Source: Bacteroidota bacterium (lineage in GTDB: Bacteria > Bacteroidota > Bacteroidia > Bacteroidales > FEN-979). Taken from it: a stretch of DNA of 64,000 nt. The stretch covers positions 135,268 to 199,267 of the forward strand of contig JAPLDJ010000012.1 of the NCBI GenBank assembly GCA_026391805.1, in the 5' to 3' direction. The position numbers and the translations under genes were made by a program. Shown here piece after piece: positions 1-8,332 of this stretch. How positions within the stretch are numbered: position 1 is the stretch's first letter; the number at the start of each line of letters is the position of its first letter. The notes under the pieces were generated by a model that saw nothing but the letters and a program-made list of their open reading frames with translations, had not been told where the DNA came from and ran no database searches.

Positions 1-315
1 CAATCGATCAATTATGCGTTGCTCTCAAAGATGCCCGCCCCGGCTGTTCTTGTGAACACCGCCAGGGCCGAGGTCATCAACGAAGCTGACCTGCTGAAAC
101 TCTTTCAGGACCGGAAGGATTTTGCCTATCTCTCCGATGTGGAACCCACAAATAAAGCTGATTTTGAAGCTAACTTCAAGGGACGGTATTTCTTTACCCC
201 CAAGAAAATGGGTGCACAGACGGAAGAGGCAAACATCAACGCAGGAATCGCTGCCGCAAAACAGATCGTTAATTTCCTGAAGAATGGTGACCGGACTTTC
301 CAGGTCAACAAATAG
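1..315 (+). CDS. serA: D-3-phosphoglycerate dehydrogenase, C-terminal part (5' end outside window)
   Basis: The reading frame is open from base 1, so the gene begins upstream of the window. The visible 104 residues contain a VLVNTARAEVINEADLL stretch, the end of the NAD-binding domain of D-2-hydroxyacid dehydrogenases, followed by SDVEP and a terminal helix with KQIVNFLKNGD. This matches the C-terminus of the short, ACT-less phosphoglycerate dehydrogenases common in Bacteroidota, which oxidise 3-phosphoglycerate to phosphohydroxypyruvate in serine synthesis. The DUF1015 gene downstream is a frequent neighbour of serA/serC in this phylum (family knowledge). Another 2-hydroxyacid dehydrogenase cannot be excluded from a fragment. 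Confidence 0.8.
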   Translation, partial: QSINYALLSKMPAPAVLVNTARAEVINEADLLKLFQDRKDFAYLSDVEPTNKADFEANFKGRYFFTPKKMGAQTEEANINAGIAAAKQIVNFLKNGDRTFQVNK

Positions 316-396
316 TACATCGAAACAGATTCCAGGAAAACCCTTACTATGATATAGTCCTCTGATTTTAGTACTCACATTTATGACTGATGAACC

Positions 397-828
397 ATGG
401 ACAACGAAATGGAAAGACCCACGACCTTTTTCAGGTTTGAAGACCTGAGAATCTATCATAAGGCACTTGAATATGTCGATTCGATTTATGCGATGGCGAG
501 AAGTGCAAAAGATGATTATTATACCCGTTCCTTCTTCGAGCGTTTTCTGGCTGCAGCCACAAGCATTGCGACAAACATTGCAGAAGGATCATCCCGGAAC
601 AAGAGCCAGTTTGTTTATTACCTGAAAATGGCCAAGAGTTCGGTGCGGGAATGTGTGGTATTGTCTACCATGGCGCAAAGCCAGAAGTTCATCACGGCCG
701 ATGGTTTTGAGGGCTCAAAGAACCACCTCATGGAGATGACAAAGATGATCGGCGCCCTGATCGGCTCCCTTCAGCGCAGTGTCAGACCGGGGGAACTTGG
801 TTCTGATGACGAAGAGGGTGATGGATGA
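397..828 (+). CDS. four-helix bundle protein (23S rRNA-intervening-sequence protein family)
   Basis: This 143-residue protein has the family pattern of an N-terminal FEDLRIYHKALEYV helix, a central SIATNIAEGSSR motif and a YYLKMAKSSVRECV helix. Members were first found inside 23S rRNA intervening sequences but are common as free-standing small cytoplasmic genes in Bacteroidota. Their biochemical role is unknown. The start at 397 follows the serA stop by 81 bp; an internal ATG at 409 is possible. Its place between serA and the DUF1015 gene looks like a cassette insertion into an otherwise metabolic gene pair (inference). Confidence 0.8.
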   Translation: MDNEMERPTTFFRFEDLRIYHKALEYVDSIYAMARSAKDDYYTRSFFERFLAAATSIATNIAEGSSRNKSQFVYYLKMAKSSVRECVVLSTMAQSQKFITADGFEGSKNHLMEMTKMIGALIGSLQRSVRPGELGSDDEEGDG

Positions 829-897
829 CCTGTTCATTCCTCCGGTTAATCTTTCTTGCGTTTTTTTTGTGATGAAATTTCATTAAACAACTATTTT

Positions 898-2145
898 ATG
901 GCTATTTTAAAGGCTTTCAGGGGTCTCAGACCTCCGAGAGATATTGCTAAGGACCTCGCTTCGCGACCTTATGACGTGCTCAACTCGGATGAAGCAAGAG
1001 TTGAAGCAAAGGAAAATCCCTACTCGCTGCTTCACATTATCAAACCGGAAATCGACCTCCCCGCCGATGTGGATATCCATTCCCAGGCTGTGTATGACAA
1101 GGCAAAAGAGAACTTTGACCTGTTCCGGAAAAAAGGCTGGCTGGTTCAGGATGTTGAGGATTACCTTTACATTTATGCCCAAACCATGAACGGAAAGACG
1201 CAGTACGGGATCGTCGGCTGTGCCGGGGTTGAGGATTACATGAACGGCATCATCCGTAAGCATGAACTTACGCGGAAGGACAAGGAAGAAGACCGCATGA
1301 AACATGTCAGGATCACCGATGCCAACATGGAACCTGTATTTTTTGCCTACCCTGCCGTCCCGGAGATCGATTCCATCGTCTCGGGAATCGTTAAAAACAA
1401 TGCTCCCGAATATGATTTTGTTGCTGCTGACGGAGTGGGCCATCACTTCTGGATGATCACGGATAAGCAAACCATCGACCGGATTACCGCACTTTTTGCA
1501 AAGATTCCTTTCACCTATGTTGCCGACGGACATCACCGCACGGCCGCGGCTGCCCTCGTTGGGAATGAAAAGAAGCAGAACAATCCGGGACATACGGGAA
1601 CCGAAGAATATAATTATTTCCTTGCCGTCCATTTTCCCGACAACCAGCTCAGCATCATCGATTACAACCGGGTTGTTAAGGACCTGAACGGATTATCCGC
1701 TTCGGAATTTCTTTCAAAGCTCTCAGTAACCTTTACCGTTGAAGAAAAAGGAGCTGCCGTTTACAAGCCCGAAAGGCTGCATAATTTCAGCCTCTACATG
1801 GAAGGGAAATGGTATTCGCTGACAGCAAAGCCCGGCACCTACAACGACAGCGACCCGATCGGTGTACTCGATGTGACGATCCTTTCGCGTCTGATCCTCG
1901 ACCCCATTCTTGACATCAAGGATCTGCGGACTTCAACGAAGATTGATTTCGTGGGCGGTATCCGCGGACTTGGAGAACTCTCAAAACGGGTCGACAGCGG
2001 TGAGATGAAAGCAGCTTTTGCGCTCTATCCGGTCTCGATGAAACAGCTTATCGACATTGCCGATTCAGGCAACATCATGCCGCCGAAGACGACCTGGTTT
2101 GAGCCGAAGCTTCGTAGCGGACTGGTTGTTCATCTACTGGAGTAG
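898..2145 (+). CDS. DUF1015 family protein
   Basis: The 415-residue product starts MAILKAFRGLRPPRDIAKD, the usual N-terminus of DUF1015 proteins, so I use the ATG at 898 rather than an upstream in-frame codon at 856. The family hallmark YVADGHHRTAAA lies near residue 207. The protein is soluble with no signal peptide. DUF1015 genes often sit beside serA and serC, suggesting a link to serine or one-carbon metabolism, but no reaction is established. Length and motif order are normal. Confidence 0.85.
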   Translation: MAILKAFRGLRPPRDIAKDLASRPYDVLNSDEARVEAKENPYSLLHIIKPEIDLPADVDIHSQAVYDKAKENFDLFRKKGWLVQDVEDYLYIYAQTMNGKTQYGIVGCAGVEDYMNGIIRKHELTRKDKEEDRMKHVRITDANMEPVFFAYPAVPEIDSIVSGIVKNNAPEYDFVAADGVGHHFWMITDKQTIDRITALFAKIPFTYVADGHHRTAAAALVGNEKKQNNPGHTGTEEYNYFLAVHFPDNQLSIIDYNRVVKDLNGLSASEFLSKLSVTFTVEEKGAAVYKPERLHNFSLYMEGKWYSLTAKPGTYNDSDPIGVLDVTILSRLILDPILDIKDLRTSTKIDFVGGIRGLGELSKRVDSGEMKAAFALYPVSMKQLIDIADSGNIMPPKTTWFEPKLRSGLVVHLLE

Positions 2146-2205
2146 TGTGAGCCAGGACATGATATTCGTTTTCTAATCCTTACCCAAGACGCATCCAGCA
2201 TCAAA

Positions 2206-4068
2206 CTAATCTCCCAGGTACTCCCCAAAAACTCCCTGCAGGAAAGCTTTTCCTTCACGAAGGATTGAATCTTTTATCTCCGGAGGAATTTCGAGGAAAT
2301 GGTAATAATTTGGTCCGGCGTCGAAAGAGAAGTACGCATTGGGGCGGATCCAGCCGGCGCCGTCTTCCGTTGAATAATAAGCAAAATCAGCAGTGTAAGG
2401 ATTGAAAAGATCTTTGCTCCAGGAAAATTTTTTATGATCAATGCCAAGCTGCGCCAGCAGCGTTGCGGCAATATCCTGCTGGTTGCCCAGCTTGTTCCAG
2501 CGTTTTCCCCTGAACTCATCCCTGATCACATTCCCGTAAAACAACAACGGGATCTTGTGGTACTCCTTCGACTGGGGATGCCAGTTACGGTATGAGTTGT
2601 GGCTGTGATCCGCCACGATGATGAAAAGGGTATTGTTGAACCAGGGCTGCTGGCTCGCCTTCTCAAAGTACTCGCCAAGGCAGTGATCGGTATAATATGC
2701 TGCATTGATGTATTCATGCTCATTGTCGCCCCAGGCCAGCGGTTTCTTGAAAGGCTGATCCCACGGCGAATGCGTGCTGACCGTGAAAAGGGCAGAGAAA
2801 AATGGCTGCTTCTGTTTGCCCAGCTCGTCCAGCTGGTACCCGAGTGTATATTCGTCATGGATACCAAGCTTACCCCTTGGAATCGAGGATGGGAAATCCG
2901 ATCCTTCCATGATCTTGTCAAATTCATTAAAATAGATATAGCTTTTGATGTTGCCGTAAATGAGCTGTCCCCCGAAATAGAAAGAAGTGGAATAGCCGTC
3001 TTTCTGCAATGTCTTTGGCAGGCTTGGCAATTTGACATATTTATCGGGCTGCACTGTGATCGATGAAACAGGATGGGCCGGGAAACCGCTGAAAATACAG
3101 GCCATGCCCTGCTCCGACCTGGATCCCGGGGCATAGATCTGATCGAAGAGAATGCCGTTCCGCTCCAGCTTTTTGAATTCCGGTGTAATGCCCGGTTCCC
3201 CGCCGAGATCTTCCATCAGATCAGCCGACCAGCTTTCCATGATAAGGATCACGATGTTCGGCTTTGGTGTCTTCAGGATGGAGATGGTCGTATCTTTTTT
3301 TACCGTATAAATTTCCCTGATCAGGTTCTTTGCCTTAGCCTGATTCATAAAGACGTAGGGATCATGATTGAAATTCGGCAGGTTCTCAAAAATGCTGATG
3401 TAAAGGTTAAAGAAATTGTTGACCGCAGTTACGTTTACAATATTGTACTTTGAAAAAAAAGATTCGCTCTGGTTGATCGGGATCTGCTGCACTCCGCCAC
3501 GCAGACCGATAAACATCAGCGGAGGCGTGACCAGGAAAAAAATAATACTGAACCAGATGTTCCTTTTCTCCCGGATGATTTCCACAGCAAAAAATTTCAG
3601 GTAGGCGATGTATCCCGACAAGAACATGAAAAGGAACAGGAGAAGAAGCAGGTAAAAGATCCCCGTCTCGGAAGAATTGTAGATCTCAGAAGGATGGCTC
3701 AGGTACTTGATCACCTTGTAGGTCAGCTTGGTTTTCCATTCGCTGTAGATGCCCATCTCCCCCGCAGCCGTAAGCGCATAGGCAAAACAGAGGATCGCCG
3801 TATAAACCTTGTTGATCCAGTTGATCCATTTCGGACTGTACACCGACTGAACCAGCAGGATTAGGAACGGGATCAGCATCATGTAACAGGCCGTTGCAAG
3901 GTCGAGGTGAAAGGCATTGAGAGGGATCAGAAGGATCTCGGAGAGGGGTATCTTTTCAACAAGGATCAGCCGGAGATGGTATACAACGAATACCAGCCGG
4001 GTAAAATTGAAGAAGACAATCCAGAAAAGGAATTGACGGAAGAAAGAAAAAAGGATCTTTTTTATCAT
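2206..4068 (-). CDS. LTA-synthase/sulfatase-family membrane phosphotransferase
   Basis: This 620-residue protein has about five N-terminal membrane helices (roughly residues 3-195) and then an extracytoplasmic alkaline-phosphatase-superfamily domain starting at PNIVILIMESWSADL near residue 270. The GSRSEQGM segment should hold the nucleophilic Ser, where LtaS has Thr, and VADHSHN supplies metal ligands. Relatives transfer phosphoglycerol or phosphoethanolamine to lipids or glycans. In a Gram-negative Bacteroidota the acceptor is unknown, but a lipid A, capsule or membrane-glycan modification is plausible. It is convergent with the DUF1015 gene and stands alone. Confidence 0.8.
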   Translation of the reverse strand: MIKKILFSFFRQFLFWIVFFNFTRLVFVVYHLRLILVEKIPLSEILLIPLNAFHLDLATACYMMLIPFLILLVQSVYSPKWINWINKVYTAILCFAYALTAAGEMGIYSEWKTKLTYKVIKYLSHPSEIYNSSETGIFYLLLLLFLFMFLSGYIAYLKFFAVEIIREKRNIWFSIIFFLVTPPLMFIGLRGGVQQIPINQSESFFSKYNIVNVTAVNNFFNLYISIFENLPNFNHDPYVFMNQAKAKNLIREIYTVKKDTTISILKTPKPNIVILIMESWSADLMEDLGGEPGITPEFKKLERNGILFDQIYAPGSRSEQGMACIFSGFPAHPVSSITVQPDKYVKLPSLPKTLQKDGYSTSFYFGGQLIYGNIKSYIYFNEFDKIMEGSDFPSSIPRGKLGIHDEYTLGYQLDELGKQKQPFFSALFTVSTHSPWDQPFKKPLAWGDNEHEYINAAYYTDHCLGEYFEKASQQPWFNNTLFIIVADHSHNSYRNWHPQSKEYHKIPLLFYGNVIRDEFRGKRWNKLGNQQDIAATLLAQLGIDHKKFSWSKDLFNPYTADFAYYSTEDGAGWIRPNAYFSFDAGPNYYHFLEIPPEIKDSILREGKAFLQGVFGEYLGD

Positions 4069-4111
4069 GCTAAGGGTACTTTTTTACTTTTCTTTTGTTT
4101 GGACAGATATT

Positions 4112-4285
4112 CAGCCCTTTCAGGGCTGTGATCGCATTTGTTTCAAACCGTCGGTTTCACCGACGGTTATTCAGATTTTACCCTTTCAGGGTTTTTCCAG
4201 AAAAAGTCCGAAGGACTTTCATCTAAATAACCTCCAGTGAAACTGGAGGCATAGAAAACTCATCATAAAGAACCCCGAAGGGGTT
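4112..4285. repeat. array of six perfect hairpins with TTTCA/GAA loops
   Basis: Six short perfect inverted repeats lie in 174 bp: 4112-4128 (stem CAGCCC), 4146-4168 (AACCGTCGG), 4180-4192 (ACCC), 4203-4219 (AAAGTCC), 4231-4249 (CCTCCAG) and 4271-4285 (AACCCC). The stems differ in sequence while the loops are TTTCA-like or GAA/TGAAA, the same loop read on either strand. This looks like a cluster of REP-type palindromic elements. No REP-associated transposase is seen in the window. The array fills the gap between two divergent genes. Confidence 0.75.
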
Positions 4286-4396
4286 CAACTTGCCTTTAAG
4301 TAAAACATTAATAGCGGCTAACCCGGCAAAAGTAAAAGTAATCAGTGAAACCACGGATAATTAAATTTTCTCCAGCCCGTCGAAATGCCAAATTCG

Positions 4397-4404
4397 TACT
4401 TTTG
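4397..4404 (+). promoter_or_regulatory. Bacteroidota -7 element (TACTTTTG)
   Basis: TACTTTTG matches the TAnnTTTG -7 consensus of Bacteroidota housekeeping promoters and lies 27 bp before the chosen start of the YggS-type gene. No clear TTTG is found at the -33 position. Confidence 0.45.
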
Positions 4405-4431
4405 CATGAGTTCATCATCGATTTCCATTTC

Positions 4432-5094
4432 ATGCATATCAAGGATAATCTCGAAGCCCTTTACAGGGAGATCCCTCCCTGTGTAAAGATTGTCGCCGTT
4501 TCAAAAACCCACCCGGTGGAACGGATCAGGGAGGCGTACGAGGCAGGCCAGCGATTATTCGGTGAAAATAAAGTCCAGGAGATGACGGCCAAACAGCCGC
4601 TCCTGCCGGATGATATTTCATGGCATTTCATCGGCCATCTGCAATCCAACAAAGTGAAGTACATCGCCCCCTTCGTCAGCATGATCCAGAGCGTCGACAG
4701 TCTTAAGCTACTGGCAGAGATTGACAAAGAAGCAAAGCGGAACAACCGGGTCATCGATTGCCTGCTGGAGATGTTCATTGCATCGGAGGAGACGAAGTTC
4801 GGCCTCGACCCTGATGAAGCCAGGGCCATCCTTTCTTCACCGGCATTCAGTACTTTTAAAAATATCAGGATTGCAGGAGTGATGGGAATGGCAACGTTTA
4901 CACCCGATGAAAGAAGGGTCAGGAAAGAGTTCCGGTTGCTGACACACTGTTTTTATGCGCTTCAATCTGAATTTTTCAGTCATGACAAGTGTTTCCATGA
5001 GATCTCAATGGGGATGTCGGGGGACTATAAAATAGCCCTTGAGGAAGGAAGCACGATCGTGAGGATCGGGACGGCGATTTTCGGGGGAAAATAA
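4432..5094 (+). CDS. YggS/PROSC-family pyridoxal phosphate homeostasis protein
   Basis: The 220-residue protein carries VKIVAVSKTHPVERI, with the PLP-binding Lys, then GENKVQE, WHFIGHLQSNKVKYI and, near the C-terminus, SMGMSGDY. These are the signature blocks of the single-domain fold-type III PLP-binding protein that buffers PLP in the cytoplasm. I prefer the ATG at 4432: the frame is open from 4345, but the extra 29 residues do not look like family sequence and a -7 element lies at 4397. It appears monocistronic. Confidence 0.9.
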   Translation: MHIKDNLEALYREIPPCVKIVAVSKTHPVERIREAYEAGQRLFGENKVQEMTAKQPLLPDDISWHFIGHLQSNKVKYIAPFVSMIQSVDSLKLLAEIDKEAKRNNRVIDCLLEMFIASEETKFGLDPDEARAILSSPAFSTFKNIRIAGVMGMATFTPDERRVRKEFRLLTHCFYALQSEFFSHDKCFHEISMGMSGDYKIALEEGSTIVRIGTAIFGGK

Positions 5095-5173
5095 GGAGGT
5101 CAGAAGGCAGATGTCGGAGGTCGGAGAATGGATAATCTGTGACAAATCTGTGTAATCTGTGTAATCTGTGGTG
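5095..5173. repeat. dispersed low-complexity and AATCTGTG repeats
   Basis: The gap opens with GGAGGTCAGAAGGCAG-type low-complexity DNA and continues with tandem AATCTGTGT units (5140-5172). Both kinds recur at 50684-50880, 55936-56015, 57300-57380 and 60290-60450. They are non-coding intergenic repeats of this genome. Confidence 0.7.
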
Positions 5174-5221
5174 AAGAAAAAAGTGAGCTTCAAAGGAATA
5201 ATAAGACTTAAAGGAAAAACG

Positions 5222-6355
5222 ATGTTCAGAAACGTATTAGTTATTTTAATTTCTATAATAATCTCCATAGGCGGAAACTCCCAATTGCTTGTGCCGAAGA
5301 AATGTTACCTCCATCTGGTCGGGAAGATCAACAGGGAATTTCCGGTTGAAATGAACCTGGTCAAGATCAACGACACGATCTATGGAGATTATTATTTCTC
5401 ACAGCCCGGCAATGTCCCGCTTGGAAAAGGAAATTCAGGGAAAGGGATCGCCTTTTCCGGCCGCATGACTTCTGCTGATGCCTTCTCAATAAAAGAATAT
5501 AATACCACCGGTGCAGGTTCATTCACCGGCAAATTTGATAACAGCCAGACGCTTTCAGGGTTCTATTCAGCAACAGAAGGCAGTAAATCCCTGCCGTTCG
5601 GAGTTGTTGAAAAATATCCTGAAGGAAGTATAGGTATGGATGTCTGCTTTCAGAAAGGCATCACGCCACTGGTAAAAAAACCGAAGGCGCCATCGGCAAC
5701 CATCCAGCTTGTGCTGCTCCTGCCCGGCGAGTCAGCCAATCCGCTCATTTCAGATTCCATAAACAGGATCATCCTGAATACCTTCACAGGAAAACAGGTC
5801 AGGACTGCAGATCCTGTAAAAGTGCTGGAGGGAATGAAACAGGTTTATTCGGAAAATTATATTTCCTCCAACGAAGCCATCTACAGTGAAACCAGGAGTT
5901 CCAGCTTTAACTGGCAATCCCTGAAGTTCATGCATGTACTGCTCAATGATGCGCACCTCCTTACTTTTTATATCGACCATTATGCCTTCACGGGAGGCGC
6001 CCACGGCCTTCAGACACGGCAGTTCTCGGTGGTAAGCCTCTGGACAGGCAGGGAGATCGGGCTGAAGGATGTTTTCAGGGAGAATTCAGAGATCCGGCTG
6101 AGTGAGCTCCTGACCGACAAGATCCATGTGATGAATCATATCCCGACTTCGCAAAGCCTGAAAGATGCCGGATTCTTTACAGACACGATAAAACCTGGTG
6201 AAAATTTCTACCTGACGCGTGAAGGGGTCGGTTTCTACTATAACCAGTACGATATCGCTCCTTATGCTTCGGGTACCATTGACCTTTTTATTCCTTTTGC
6301 AGAACTGAAAGAGCTTCTGGTCACAGGGGGACCTGTCAGGGAACTGTTGCGATAA
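5222..6355 (+). CDS. secreted protein with DUF3298-like C-terminal domain
   Basis: With the start at 5222 the product is 377 residues and begins with a hydrophobic signal peptide (MFRNVLVILISIIISIGGNS). Residues from about 245 on contain YIDHYAFTGGAHGLQ and later GFYYNQYDIAPYASG, the pattern of the DUF3298/RsiV-type domain found in extracytoplasmic proteins. The N-terminal half is unrecognised. An upstream in-frame start at 5168 would add a lysine-rich leader lying in repeat DNA and spoil the signal peptide. Its function is unknown; periplasmic or envelope-anchored location is inferred. Confidence 0.75.
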   Translation: MFRNVLVILISIIISIGGNSQLLVPKKCYLHLVGKINREFPVEMNLVKINDTIYGDYYFSQPGNVPLGKGNSGKGIAFSGRMTSADAFSIKEYNTTGAGSFTGKFDNSQTLSGFYSATEGSKSLPFGVVEKYPEGSIGMDVCFQKGITPLVKKPKAPSATIQLVLLLPGESANPLISDSINRIILNTFTGKQVRTADPVKVLEGMKQVYSENYISSNEAIYSETRSSSFNWQSLKFMHVLLNDAHLLTFYIDHYAFTGGAHGLQTRQFSVVSLWTGREIGLKDVFRENSEIRLSELLTDKIHVMNHIPTSQSLKDAGFFTDTIKPGENFYLTREGVGFYYNQYDIAPYASGTIDLFIPFAELKELLVTGGPVRELLR

Positions 6356-6378
6356 CCAGTCCGGGTAAGGATATCAGA

Positions 6379-7260
6379 TCATTTCAGGACAATTTCAGCA
6401 TGGACGAACCGGTCCTTGCCATGTATGTCTTTCAGTACCTCAGCCCTGTCAAAACCGGCAGAAAGCAGGATGTTCTTCACCTCTTCACCGAAACGTTCAT
6501 TGATCTCAAGGTACAATAAACCCGGACGGATCAGGTGTTCGCAGGCGAATGCGCCGATGGCGCTGTAGAAGATCAGCGGATCGTGATCCGGAACAAACAG
6601 GGCCTGGTGCGGCTCATGATCAACAACATTCGGATGCATCACGGTTTTTTCGCTTTTGGTAACATAAGGAGGATTGCTTATTATAATGGAGTAGGACGGA
6701 AAATCCTTCCATGCTTCCCGGTCCAAAATATTTGCCTTAAGAACAGTCACCTGGGTACCATTCATTTCGGAATTTTCTTTTGCTGTTCTCACTGCTATCT
6801 CAGAAAGATCAATGGCCGTGATGGCCATTCCGGGGATCTGCTTTTTAATGGCGATCGCAAGGCATCCCGATCCGGTGCCGATATCCAGCAGTGATAAATC
6901 CCGACCGTGCCTGTGGAGGTTTTCCCGGATGACAAGGGCAGCAAGCTCTTCCGTTTCCGGCCGTGGGATAAGTACTCCGGGATGAACATTCAGCCGGACC
7001 TCGAGGAAATCGGTCGCACCTATTATATATTGTATCGGCGTGTTCTTTTCAAGCTTTCTGAGGGCATCCAGGAACCGTGCCCCCTCCTCCCCTTCCAGCA
7101 TCACTCCAGTGTGCAGGTGAAGCTGCGCTTTGGTCCATCCTTTCCATTCATGGAACAGAAGATAGACAAACTGCATCACTTCTACTTCACCATAAGTTTC
7201 CGTAAGCTTCTGCCTGAACTCCTCTATAATTTTTTTAACCGGAATGTCCATATTTTTCAT
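6379..7260 (-). CDS. prmC: peptide chain release factor N5-glutamine methyltransferase
   Basis: This 293-residue protein has the HemK/PrmC layout: an N-terminal helical domain, PIQYIIGATDFL, IPRPETEELA, the SAM-binding LLDIGTGSGCLAIAI and the catalytic SNPPYV. It methylates the glutamine of the GGQ motif in release factors RF1 and RF2. It is divergent from the YigZ gene across 53 bp, and its stop lies 24 bp from the stop of the convergent DUF3298 gene. An ATG three codons inside (7251) is an alternative start. Confidence 0.93.
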   Translation of the reverse strand: MKNMDIPVKKIIEEFRQKLTETYGEVEVMQFVYLLFHEWKGWTKAQLHLHTGVMLEGEEGARFLDALRKLEKNTPIQYIIGATDFLEVRLNVHPGVLIPRPETEELAALVIRENLHRHGRDLSLLDIGTGSGCLAIAIKKQIPGMAITAIDLSEIAVRTAKENSEMNGTQVTVLKANILDREAWKDFPSYSIIISNPPYVTKSEKTVMHPNVVDHEPHQALFVPDHDPLIFYSAIGAFACEHLIRPGLLYLEINERFGEEVKNILLSAGFDRAEVLKDIHGKDRFVHAEIVLK

Positions 7261-7313
7261 TCCCCGAAGATAATTAAAACTTACCTTCGCAGCGTGAAAC
7301 CGGCCTTGGAGAA

Positions 7314-7943
7314 ATGCTATTCGACGATACGTACCAGACGATCTCTACCTCCTCCCGGGGCATCTACAAAGAAAAAGGCAGCAAATTCATCGCCCATGCT
7401 TTTCCGGTCTTTTCGGAAGACTTAGTGAAGGAGAAGTTGTCTGCATTGCGGAAGGAGTATCATGATGCGCGCCATCATTGTTATGCCTATTGCCTGGGAC
7501 CGGACCGGTCGGCCTGGCGCATCAACGATGACGGGGAACCTTCGGGTACGGCAGGAAAGCCGATCCACGGACAGATCCTTTCGAAGGACCTTACCAATGT
7601 CCTGATCGTGGTGATCCGCTACTTCGGCGGGATTAAACTGGGGGTTCCGGGATTAATAAATGCATACAGGACCGCAGCAAAGGATGCACTTGAAAATGCT
7701 GAGATCGTGACCCGGATGGTGGAAGAAGTCTACGAAACAAGCTTCGGATATCCCGCAATGAATGATGTAATGAGAATACTGAAGGAAGAAAATGCTGCCA
7801 TCATGGAACAGGAGTTTGAAAACGCTTGCAGGATAAGGTTTTCCATACGCCGATCCTCCGGAACAAAGATTGTTAGCAGGTTACAGAAGATCCAGGGCAT
7901 CACAACATCATTTTATGAACTGAAAAAAGAGTTGTTAACATAA
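7314..7943 (+). CDS. YigZ/IMPACT family protein
   Basis: The 209-residue product carries the UPF0029 signature HHCYAYCLGPDRSAWRINDD followed by GEPSGTAGKPI and VVIRYFGGIKLG. A smaller C-terminal domain follows (DUF1949-like). Bacterial YigZ proteins are soluble and resemble the eukaryotic translation regulator IMPACT; their role is not settled. Length is normal for the two-domain form. It is transcribed away from prmC and followed by the dnaA upstream region. Confidence 0.88.
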   Translation: MLFDDTYQTISTSSRGIYKEKGSKFIAHAFPVFSEDLVKEKLSALRKEYHDARHHCYAYCLGPDRSAWRINDDGEPSGTAGKPIHGQILSKDLTNVLIVVIRYFGGIKLGVPGLINAYRTAAKDALENAEIVTRMVEEVYETSFGYPAMNDVMRILKEENAAIMEQEFENACRIRFSIRRSSGTKIVSRLQKIQGITTSFYELKKELLT

Positions 7944-8332
7944 TGCTGAAAATTTCTATTGAGACTGAATAATAATTACAACGACCCGGCCTGCCTTATA
8001 ACTATCTGTTTCTGAACAACAACCTTATTTAAAACATGTTAAAATAACGATCATATTATTTAAAAACCTATTCATGTATAATGAGTTGCCGGCCCGAAAT
8101 CAAAAATGTTAGGTTCCGGCGAAAATCGGGGCCTTTGAGCGATTTTTAAAAAAATATTTTTAAAAAACAAGGCCAAATATTTTTTTTTTTACACTTTTTT
8201 TATCAATATTTGTTAATTGAAATACCGCATGTTTTATGCCCCCGGTTCCTGCCCTGTGGATGGAACCAAAAACCTTGAAAATAGCGCGATACATAAGATT
8301 TTGATATTTACACTTCTGGAGGTAATTTGTTA
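7944..8332. other. AT-rich region upstream of dnaA
   Basis: This 389-bp gap contains long A/T runs (for example 8148-8200) and no plausible gene. I find only one degenerate DnaA box, TGTGGATGG near 8257, so an origin is not supported. A GGAGG sequence at 8318-8322 lies 10 bp before the dnaA ATG, a stronger ribosome binding site than most genes here have. Confidence 0.5.

Noticed and set aside
907-1632. 241-codon minus-strand frame inside the DUF1015 gene
   Set aside because: Antisense to a conserved gene, with no recognisable domain.
7944-8332. Replication origin upstream of dnaA
   Set aside because: Only one degenerate DnaA box (TGTGGATGG) is present; the A/T runs alone are not enough.
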